Source of the DNA: Uranotaenia lowii
Taxonomy: Eukaryota; Arthropoda; Insecta; Diptera; Culicidae
DNA: 64,000 nt
NCBI RefSeq assembly: GCF_029784155.1
Contig: NC_073692.1
Span: 68,823,272 to 68,887,271, forward strand
Reading direction: 5' to 3'
Position numbers and translations under genes: made by a program. Every line of letters starts with the position of its first letter. Within the stretch, counting starts at the first letter, position 1. Under the pieces are notes generated by a model. That model worked only from the letters and a program-made list of their open reading frames with translations, was not told the DNA's origin and made no database searches. Of the stretch, positions 23,541 to 32,477 are shown piece after piece.

Positions 23541-24661
23541 TCATTGCGCACTATTGAGAATTTTTTCAAGGAAAAATAAAAAATCATGAAATGAAGGGTT
23601 AAAATCACTTCGGGTATTACCCAGCCGTGATTCCAATGTCGGCCGAGGCTGACCGCGAACAGGCAGGTTGTTTGCCGGCCCGACGTGTGAAGACGAAAAA
23701 GAGGAAGGAGGAGAAGAAACTTTTCTGGAAACTTTGGGATTTTTCCTAGAAGCAATAATTTTTGCCCTGATGGGACAGTCTAGCGAATTCAAGGAATGAT
23801 TACCTGCGCAATTTGCACACTTGAAAAATTCTGTTTGTGGCTTATCACCACCAAAAAGGCATTTAGATTTTCCATGATCGAATGAGCCGCAAAGCATGCA
23901 TCTGGCATTCATTCTACAATTTTTAGTGCCGTGACAAAAAGCTTGACAACAACGACATTCCGTAATATTTTGAAGGAAATTGGTTGAAGATTTTCGAAAA
24001 GGTTCGAATTTGACTCGACAATGAAACATAAGACGAGCCTTCTCAAGAATTTGCAAACCATTAACTTGATCCTTTTTAAAATGGATCAAATAAAACTCAG
24101 GAGCAAAACCAACACTACTTATATTATTCGTGTTGGTTCTTTTCCTCATTTGAATTACTTGAATCGGAGAAAAATCTAACAAAGAATTTATTCAGTTGTG
24201 ATCTCATCCGTTGTCTGATCGCCGGTGAGACCACGAAGTACAACTTTAAAAGGACGATCACTTCTAGTATCGTACGTAAAAAATTGGTGTTTTTTATTAT
24301 TCAAATAATTTAAAATTTTTTGAAAATCATTAAAAGATTCCGCCAAAATACGAGCAGTTCCCCTTCGACCGATCTGAAAAGAAATCTTCACATCCTTGAC
24401 GGAAGTGACGATTTCTTTTCGAAAGGCATTGAAGTCAGAAATCGTGACCGTAATTGGTGGAACCTTTTCATTTTTAAGAGTATAAGAAGAAGAAGGTTTC
24501 TTAGTACTCTTATCAGAATTAAATATGAATATTTCCTCATCACCGATGTTATGAAGGACATCGAATGAATTGGAAATTTCAACTTTTTTGGGCGATGGAC
24601 CTGAATTAGGTTCGGCAATCCGTTTTCTTCCGGCCCTTGAACCGGCCGATGACTTCCCCAT
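23541..24661 (-). pseudogene. jockey-like LINE ORF1 (gag-like nucleic-acid-binding protein), frameshifted and truncated
   Basis: ORF1 proteins of jockey LINEs bind element RNA and form RNPs. The start is ATG at 24661 (MGKSSAGSRAGRKR). An N-terminal low-complexity part is followed by RPFKVVLRGL (about 24240), the usual opening of the domain before the zinc knuckles. The frame then stops (TTE-stop, about 24188). One missing base restores ...ELNSLLDFSPIQVIQMR and FYLIHFKKDQVNGLQILEKARLMFHCRVKFE. Cysteine knuckles follow: CRCCQAFCHGTKNC, CMLCGSFDHGKSKC and CANCAGNHSLNSLDC, i.e. CX2CX4HX4C-type. The frame runs on to 23541, but after ...NTRSDF (about 23603) it is sequence of the TTAA block, so the real C-terminus and ORF2 are gone. 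An untranslated leader probably occupies 24662 to about 24990. Confidence 0.85.
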
Positions 24662-25001
24662 GCTGGAAAGAAAAGAGAAAAATATGAATAAAAGAAAATA
24701 GAAATAATTTTAGCACTGAAAAGTGCTGATTGAAACACAGGTAAAGAAAAAATAAATAATGTAAAAATGTTCCTGCAGGTACACAGCAATGATACGATGC
24801 TACGGCGTACGTGTTGACGGCTCAACGGTACAGATGGAAGTGATGTTTGTTATTTAATTTATCGGCTTTATCGGTGAAAAGTGATGTCCTTTTTAGTAGA
24901 GACATCTTGAAATAATGAAATTTTATAGATGGATAGAAGTTAGAAGCGTGGGCCAACTACTATGAAGTGGAAGTTACAGATAGAGTTGCATTTACCATCA
25001 C

Positions 25002-25622
25002 TAGAGTGCCCAAAATGACCCGACATTTGAAAAAAATATGCGCTGCAGGCTAATATTGATCCTAGGCCTTGTACAAGATTCATGCCAAAATTGGGCCAGA
25101 TTGGATCACGCTTAACAAGCCTAAAGTTTGTATGGGATTTTGAGACATTTTGTTAGGGAGGAACATGAAAATCCAGTTTTTCATAATTTCCTCATTCATA
25201 ATGGTTCCTTTCAGTCGATTCCTTTTAAAAACGGTTTTTCTTGGAGCCTAAACTATAAAAAATATTTCATCCGAAGACTGCATTTCGATTCGAGTTAAGG
25301 TACAACAGTTATTAAGCTTCAAAAAATAGCATTTTTTTTGAAAAAAAATTGTCATAGTTTAGGCTTTAAGAAAAACCGTTTTTAAAAGAAATCAGCCGAT
25401 GGGGACCAAGTTATTCATGAAAAACTGGATTTTTATGTTCCTTCGGAACAAAATGTCTTAAAATTCCGCACAAACTTTAGGCTCGTTGAGCGACCCCTTC
25501 CCGTGATCCGATCTGGCATAAATTTGGCATGAGATCTTGTACTAGGCCTAGGATCAATTTAATCCCTCAGCACATAACATTTCACAAGCTTGAAATTTCC
25601 CATACAAATTTGGGGCAGTCTA
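25002..25622. mobile_element. Foldback MITE related to the 22.4-kb one
   Basis: Termini TAGAGTGCCC and (inverted) TAGACTGCCCC. Flanks ACCATCAC (24994-25001) and ACCACCAC (25623-25630) form an 8-bp TSD with one change. The arms contain ATCCTAGGCCTTGTACAAGA / ATCCTAGGCCTAGTACAAGA and AAAAACGGTTTTTCTTGGAG / its complement, meeting around 25320. No coding capacity. Confidence 0.85.
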
Positions 25623-25647
25623 ACCACCACACATTAGTAGGCCACGT

Positions 25648-25683
25648 GGAAAACTTGCAGTGCGAACGAACTGCAAGTTTTCC
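25648..25683. repeat. Perfect 13-bp stem hairpin
   Basis: GGAAAACTTGCAG, then a 10-base loop TGCGAACGAA, then CTGCAAGTTTTCC. It lies between the foldback MITE and the Helitron start phrase. It has no poly-T run of terminator type. Its role is unknown. Confidence 0.8.
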
Positions 25684-25699
25684 TCTTGTGAGGCAAAGA

Positions 25700-26391
25700 C
25701 ATAAAGTCTGTCTGTCTGTTCCCTATAGACTCGGAAACTACTGAACCGATTTGCGTGAAACTTGGCAGATAAGGGTATTAGAGGCCGGGGAAGGTTTCTA
25801 TAATAGTTTGTGACCCCTCTCTTTCCATGGAAAAAGGAGGGGGTCTCTCAAATAAAAGTAATAAGTCTTTGGTAACTTTATTTTTCTCCAATGAAGGAAG
25901 GAAGTAGAGAGGGGGGCTCTCTTACAATTTTTTTAAAACTAGAAAACTAATCAAGCAAATGGAACCAAATTTGGCATGTTAGGGAATTTCAAATACGAGA
26001 AATGTTTTTATGGTTATTTGAAACTTCTTCCAATGGGGAGGATGAAAAGGGGGAGGGGAGCTTCCATACAAATTGGTGAAGAGGGTGGGGATCATCAATT
26101 ATCATATATCAATTAAATAACTAAAAAACTTATAAAATCTTGAAGCTTATAAATACAGAGTAAAAATTTCAAATCATTAAAAAGTTTAGAGATCGGTATT
26201 TAGAAAATAAGTTTAAGTCAACTTTGAATTGTAATTCAAAGCCCAGCAGCAACTTTCATTTGAAGCGGTTGCTATTGAAATATGCTGTAATTTAATTCAA
26301 AATAATGTCAAAAAATTAATTGAAATTTGAAAAACATTTGGAAAATAACTTTTATTTTGAAAAGGAGTAACAAAGCACACCGAGTCATCTA
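25700..26391 (+). mobile_element. Helitron, 5'-altered copy
   Basis: Near the start it has TCTGTCTGTCTGTTCCCTAT and AGACTCGGAAACTACTGAAC, as in the Helitron at 59.5 kb. The usual TCTATATATATAAAAATG leader is replaced by other sequence. It ends with CAAAGCACACCGAGTCATCTAG before a T at 26391. A degenerate 9-bp array begins within ten bases of this 3' end. No Rep/helicase. Confidence 0.6.
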
Positions 26392-26400
26392 GTCCATCTA

Positions 26401-27898
26401 TTTGTCATTTTTGTCATTTTTGTCATTTTTGTCAATTTTGTCATTTTTGTCATTTTTGTCATTTTTGTCATTTTTGTCATTTTTGTCATTTTTGTCAATT
26501 TTGTCAATTTTGTCAATTTTGTCAATTTTGTCAATTTTGTCAATTTTGTCAATTTTGTCAATTTTGTCAATTTTGTCAATTTTGTCAATTTTGTCAATTT
26601 TGTCAATTTTGTCAATTTTGTCAATTTTGTCAATTTTGTCAATTTTGTCAATTTTGTCAATTTTGTCAATTTTGTCAATTTTGTCAATTTTGTCAATTTG
26701 TCAATTTTGTCAATTTTGTCAATTTTGTCAATTTTGTCAATTTTGTCAATTTTGTCAATTTTGTCAATTTTGTCAATTTTGTCAATTTTGTCAATTTTGT
26801 CAATTTTGTCAATTTTGTCAATTTTGTCAATTTTGTCAATTTTGTCAATTTTGTCAATTTTGTCAATTTTGTCAATTTTGTCAATTTTGTCAATTTTGTC
26901 AATTTTGTCAATTTTGTCAATTTTGTCAATTTTGTCAATTTTGTCAATTTTGTCAATTTTGTCAATTTTGTCAATTTTGTCAATTTTGTCAATTTTGTCA
27001 ATTTTGTCAATTTTGTCAATTTTGTCAATTTTGTCAATTTTGTCAATTTTGTCAATTTTGTCAATTTTGTCAATTTTGTCAATTTTGTCAATTTTGTCAA
27101 TTTTGTCAATTTTGTCAATTTTGTCATTTTTGTCAATTGTGTCAATTTTGTCAATTTTGTCAATTTTGTCAATTTTGTCAATTTTGTCAATTTTGTCAAT
27201 TTTGTCAATTTTGTCAATTTTGTCAATTTTGTCAATTTTGTCAATTTTGTCAATTTTGTCAATTTTGTCAATTTTGTCAATTTTGTCAATTTTGTCAATT
27301 TTGTCAATTTTGTCAATTTTGTCAATTTTGTCAATTTTGTCAATTTTGTCAATTTTGTCAATTTTGTCAATTTTGTCAATTTTGTCAATTTTGTCAATTT
27401 TGTCAATTTTGTCAATTTTGTCAATTTTGTCAATTTTGTCTATTTTGTCAATTTTGTCAATTTTGTCAATTTTGTCAATTTTGTCAATTTTGTCAATTTT
27501 GTCAATTTTGTCAATTTTGTCAATTTTGTCAATTTTGTCAATTTTGTCAATTTTGTCAATTTTGTCAATTTTGTCAATTTTGTCAATTTTGTCAATTTTG
27601 TCAATTTTGTCAATTTTGTCAATTTTGTCAATTTTGTCAATTTTGTCAATTTTGTCAATTTTGTCAATTTTGTCAATTTTGTCAATTTTGTCAATTTTGT
27701 CAATTTTGTCAATTTTGTCAATTTTGTCAATTTTGTCAATTTTGTCAATTTGTCAATTTTGTCAATTTTGTCAATTTTGTCAATTTTGTCAATTTTGTCA
27801 ATTTTGTCAATTTTGTCAATTTTGTCAATTTAGTCAATTTTTTCAGTTTTGTCAATTTTGTCAATTTTATAAATTTTGTCAGTTTTGTCATTTTTATA
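26401..27898 (+). repeat. 9-bp minisatellite (TTTTGTCAA)n, nearly pure, about 1.5 kb
   Basis: About 165 copies of a 9-bp unit. The first ~90 bases mix the TTTTTGTCA variant (as in the 45-48 kb array) with TTTTGTCAA. The rest is almost uniform TTTTGTCAA with rare changes (about 27126, 27137 and 27441) and one-base-short units at 26698 and 27750 that switch the reading frame. The end decays near 27830-27898. Long frames of SIL, CQF or TKL tripeptides are artefacts of the period. Confidence 0.97.
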
Positions 27899-28245
27899 AT
27901 TGCAGATTGAATCTGAATAATTTTGCTGCAATCTCTGATCTTCCTTTTTGTATAAAATTTACAACTTTGTTGATATTTGTGTATTTATGAAGAAATAAAC
28001 GAAAACAATCGAAAAATTCATTTTTATAGATGGTTCATAACTTGATCTGAACATTAAAAAAATATGTTCTGTTTACTTTGAATGCCAGTTTGAAACAAAA
28101 TATTCATGAAAATCGATTAAAATTAATAACATTTTTTCTTTATTGGCCGATTGTGGATTCAGGGACCGATTATACATTGAAAATGAGCTTTGGTTTACTA
28201 AATAAAAAAAATGCTGTAAACTAGTTTAATGAGTCATTCATAACA
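27899..28245. other. AT-rich DNA up to an assembly gap
   Basis: No gene or repeat end recognised. It runs into 500 Ns. Confidence 0.4.
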
Positions 28246-28745
28246 NNNNNNNNNNNNNNNNNNNNNNNNNNNNNNNNNNNNNNNNNNNNNNNNNNNNNNN
28301 NNNNNNNNNNNNNNNNNNNNNNNNNNNNNNNNNNNNNNNNNNNNNNNNNNNNNNNNNNNNNNNNNNNNNNNNNNNNNNNNNNNNNNNNNNNNNNNNNNNN
28401 NNNNNNNNNNNNNNNNNNNNNNNNNNNNNNNNNNNNNNNNNNNNNNNNNNNNNNNNNNNNNNNNNNNNNNNNNNNNNNNNNNNNNNNNNNNNNNNNNNNN
28501 NNNNNNNNNNNNNNNNNNNNNNNNNNNNNNNNNNNNNNNNNNNNNNNNNNNNNNNNNNNNNNNNNNNNNNNNNNNNNNNNNNNNNNNNNNNNNNNNNNNN
28601 NNNNNNNNNNNNNNNNNNNNNNNNNNNNNNNNNNNNNNNNNNNNNNNNNNNNNNNNNNNNNNNNNNNNNNNNNNNNNNNNNNNNNNNNNNNNNNNNNNNN
28701 NNNNNNNNNNNNNNNNNNNNNNNNNNNNNNNNNNNNNNNNNNNNN
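28246..28745. other. Assembly gap (500 N)
   Basis: Exactly 500 Ns, the usual placeholder for a scaffold gap of unknown size. Frames crossing it are meaningless. Confidence 0.99.
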
Positions 28746-30631
28746 TCTCGCGTTTCCGTTCATTGAAGTCTCTTATCAAAATCAGACGGGCGGACCGATG
28801 TCAATCCATTCTTGTTTATGGCTCATCATGCCTATACCTACATTTCTTATTTAATCTTTCTGTTTGCAGATCCATATTGACTTCCTGTCATTTGGATTCA
28901 AGGTTGAATAATGTGCTTTATTATCAACAGGTATTATTGTTGAAATAGGCAAAGGTAAAATGGCAGCTGATTAGAAAAAAAATGTACTTTTAACCAAAAA
29001 AGGAAACAAAAAGTACCTTAGAACCAGAATAAAGAAAGATTGTATGTTTTGTTTTTTATCAAAAATTAAAAGATCGTTGATCTAAAATTCAAACATAAAA
29101 TATCAATGATTCTACATCAGGTATATGGAGAGGAACTAAACACTTGAGGTCCCTCCTGAGCGGGCGCGCGTTCAAATAATGTTGCACATGCTACCTTTTC
29201 AAAGTACCTACCTTCACATAACAATGGTTTCGCAATCTAAAAAGAGAGCTCAACCAGCCTGCAGGAGGAAAAAAAACGGCCAAAGTGCCATAACTCTGGA
29301 ATCAACTGCCATATTGTCGTCGTCCTCCTCGCCATATCGCCATCGTCATCTGATTCTGATCCTTTTGATAGATTTGGCCCTGCTGTGATGCGGGCAGTTT
29401 TCGGAAACAACCAACTGCCACCAGCCCCTTTGAAAAGTGAGGGGGGATGAAGGGAAATCCAGGCAGAGGTTGCACAAATGTGCCATAATTGAAAATCAAG
29501 GTGAAATTTCTTGACTCACTCACATTTGGCACACATATCATTTCCCTCCGGCTGCTGTGGACGGTTGCTGGTTGTATTATTCTTTCATTTTGGAGTGTTT
29601 TATTCCGCTTTTTTTTGTTGGTTCTTACCCTTGAATTCATTTGTACACACTGCTAATGCAGTGAGATCAAAATTGCAGGGAAATAGAACAACAAAAGGGT
29701 CTAGATTTAATTGAAAGGCGCACTTTTCAGCAATTTTCGATCAAAATTGTTTTCAGGAATCCAGGGATTACTCGGGAGGTTATGAAGATGGTTTCATTCA
29801 TTCATTGCTTCAGTGCTGATTCAGTGCAAATTCTTTGGTTTAAAATAAAATTTGAAAAGCATCTTCTTTATTTTTTCAAATAGAAATACAAGTATTTTGA
29901 AATTTGTTTTTTCAATATTGATGTTTCGATACGAGGAAACAATCCAGATGTTTTGATTTTCAAATGATTATTTTTATTATAATTTTTTTTTAACATTCTT
30001 GAACTTTTTCATGAAGAAATGACTTTCATCAAAAAGAATATAGAACGGTTCGGGAAGAGTATATCAAGGTAGAGTAGAGTAGAGAAAAGCAGGGAATAAA
30101 AAGTAGAACATCATCAAGACGAGAAGAATACTTTTGAGGAGTGTTGAATAGAGTACAGTGAAATTTAGTAGAGCACGCAAGAGTTGAGTTAATTAAAAAG
30201 AGTGAAAAAGGACTGATTTGTTTAAATCAAATGGGCAAATAATGCAATTTTAATCATAAACAGATCAGATAAGTCTTGATATAATATTTAAATTTACATT
30301 TTCACAAATAATAACTAAAAGTTAGCTTGAAATTGAAATGAATAACAATGGAAAAGCTTGAATATGTAAATAAATACAGAATTTTGGTTTTATGCACAAT
30401 TTTACTTCATATTCGTTTTTTGGTGTTTCGGTTCAATTTTGGATCCTGTATTATAAATTATGTTTACTAGTCTATGTGATGGTATTAGAAAGCAGAATGG
30501 TTTGAAAAATCAATTTTCTTATTCATTGTGCATTTTGAGTATTGTTGTAATTTCAAGCTAAGTTTTAATTTCAAAAACCAGCAAAACCACCCCTTCCCCG
30601 AGCAATCAGAATTATCTTTTAACGGTTTCAT
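28746..30631. other. Mostly single-copy-looking DNA without a supported gene
   Basis: 29150-29700 is more GC-rich than the rest (GCGGGCGCGCGTTC at about 29159; GTCGTCGTCCTCCTCG at about 29316) and could be a promoter or untranslated exon. Open frames there are short and unsupported. 30060-30160 has an AGAGTAGAGTAGAG microsatellite. The rest is AT-rich. Confidence 0.3.
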
Positions 30632-30983
30632 AGAAGCTTAATCAGCTCTCGTCTTAGTTCCTAGAGAATTTGATTCCGCTCAAAATTTAAGATATTAAAG
30701 CAACTTTAAAGTTCATTTCACTGGCTGAAGAGAACTCTATACAGCCCTTAAGGGAATATCTATGGGAATGCACCTATGCAAAAAAAAACCTGGTTGAGAG
30801 ATTGCTCTAACAATCAGAGGACATACTGCTAGGTTGCCGGTCTATCACGGTCTATCTCCTTGACTTCAATGTTTACTTAATTATAAGTTATTACAAAGAA
30901 GCTACTTATGCTTTGGGAATTGATCCGTTGCCCTCTAGGTTGTAATGCAAACTTGTTAACCTCTTGACCAATCCTGCTTTAGT
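30632..30983 (-). repeat. tRNA-derived SINE-like element, copy 1
   Basis: On the minus strand it opens with an A-box-like TTGGTCAAGAGGTTAAC (about 30972-30956) and a B-box-like GGATCAATTCCC (30926-30915) at tRNA-like spacing, the two parts of a pol III promoter. A non-tRNA body follows (AGTAGCTTCTTTGTAATAAC..., GAGAGCTGATTAAGCTTCTA). The same order is found at 39708-40034, so it is a family and not an isolated tRNA pseudogene. No cloverleaf can be fully paired. Confidence 0.55.
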
Positions 30984-32049
30984 TTTTCGCCACTGTTGAA
31001 CATAGTATTAAAACTTCATTTCAAAAGTTATTATTGGTTAAGTATGAGCAGATTTATTCAAACCTGGGGTATTCCATTTATAAGGGACTTTCAAGGAATT
31101 AAAAATTAACTACAATTTGTTTTATTATTTTATATAGCTGACCAGATGCAGATCCGAGCCCCGATGCTCTCGAAGATTTTTCTCTTCATTTTCAGCGCAC
31201 TGAAAGTTTCCTTTTTTTTGTTACAATTAAATTGTTTTTTTCTCATTTTGTAAAACTTGACAGATTGTTGAAGAATATGAAAAACTCGTTAGATTGCGCT
31301 TAGCAAACATTTGCGCCTTTAAATGAATATTTTCGTCCTTGGTACGAATTCCAATGGAAATCCCGTATTCAGTCAAAACCGAAGTTCATTGATCCATACC
31401 CAAGTAACAATTTTAGCTATGTAATGGTCAGAAAGATTTGCTAATGCACTCTAATAAAGCCAAAATCAGGCTTGGTTTTGGCCCTATCCTAGAAACGTCA
31501 TCATGACCAATCATTGTTGGTCATCAATATTGGTCACCAATGCTTTAAAAAGTTGGGAGTGTTTTTTCCACCAACCATAATGGGATTATAAATGATAATT
31601 GCATTATTGAGATATGATCTGGTAAAATTAATAGCCAAAAACCAATGTTTTAACCATATTATACTGCCAGTCAAGATTTTAGGTAGAATGTGTATGAAAT
31701 AGTATCTTAAAAAAATGCGCCTCGTCAAATCTGATGGTCAATCATGATGGAATTGGTGGAAAAAAGGCCTGAAAAAATATTTTCCAATGCTTGCATTGTG
31801 AATCCATCAACATGGCGTCATTTTGTGCCCTTCGATTTTGCAACCAACATGGCGATAGTCAATTCAATGCTAAAAGCTTTTTTACGGTCAAATAAATCGC
31901 TAATTGGTTTTATTGGTTTTATAATGGTTTTTTGAGAGCCATAGAAAAAGCTAAAAATTAACGTTTTTCTCGCAAGCCAACGAACTACACGCTTAGGATG
32001 AGTACCTCTTTTCTGAGTTGTTATTCATTAGTATAGTGAATGAAGATAG
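30984..32049. other. Intergenic DNA, weak internal repeats
   Basis: 31480-31560 repeats the words TTGGTCATC / TTGGTCACCAATG, and 31720-31760 has an inverted-looking counterpart (GATGGTCAATCATGATGG), so a diverged MITE is possible. No supported gene. Confidence 0.3.
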
Positions 32050-32472
32050 ACTTTTTGAACGAAAAGGACTGGTTGTGAATCACCCGTGGAATAAACCATG
32101 TCGAATTTCGTAGTCTGACGCCATCTTAAAATCCAAGATGGCGGCTTCCGCTGAACTTAAAAATGTCGTAAATGACTTAAAATCGCTTGAAACCCCAACA
32201 ATATTGGTATTGGGTATAAAGGCTAAACGAGTAGAAGTCGAATTTTGCTATCTGACGCCGTCTTGACATCCAAGATGGCGGCATCCGCTCAACTTTCAAT
32301 GCTGTAAATGACAAAAAGTCACATTAAACCACGACTATATGAGTGTTGGTTGAAAGGGCTAAACAAGTAGAAGTCGATTTTTTTTCCGCAGCTATCTTGA
32401 AATCCAAGATGGCGGCTTCACTTTGATATGCTTTTAATCACTGGGTATGAGTATTGAGAGAAATAGCTCAAC
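32050..32472 (+). repeat. Tandem repeat with CCAAGATGGCGGC core, left part
   Basis: Units of about 115 bases recur, each with 'TGACGCC(A/G)TCTTGAAATCCAAGATGGCGGCTTCCGCT', a TGTAAATGA phrase and 'GGCTAAACNAGTAGAAGTCGAATTT'. At least three units are visible (cores near 32132, 32270 and 32401). The array is broken at 32473 by a TA-flanked transposon and resumes after 35301. Confidence 0.8.
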
Positions 32473-32477
32473 TAGGG

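Larger units (their letters stand above)
19200..23598 (+). mobile_element. Compound TTAA-ended block, copy 1 (inverted relative to 60.08-63.74 kb)
   Basis: From GAACAAACTAGACCAACTTC (about 19209) to ...ATGAAATGAAGGG next to TTAA (23599-23602), the sequence matches the reverse complement of 60085-63735 in order, apart from three insertions. The TTAA|CCCTTCATTTCATG end recalls piggyBac-type elements. A 20-bp palindrome TTGTTGCAAATTTGCAACAA (about 23452; an imperfect partner at about 19418) lies near each end in inverted arrangement. A 36-bp phrase (GGTTATCCACCATGGGTGCA...) at 21148-21183 recurs inverted at 22304-22339. No transposase frame was found, so it is nonautonomous. The outer left end was not resolved because the other copy is cut there by a Tc1-like element. 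Confidence 0.7.

Noticed and set aside
26402..27990. Long open frames of CQF, SIL and TKL repeats (up to about 500 codons)
   Set aside because: They are the (TTTTGTCAA)n array read in different frames. Nine bases are three codons without a stop, and both strands are open at once.
28221..28779. Open frames of 180 codons around 28.2-28.8 kb
   Set aside because: They consist almost entirely of the N gap.
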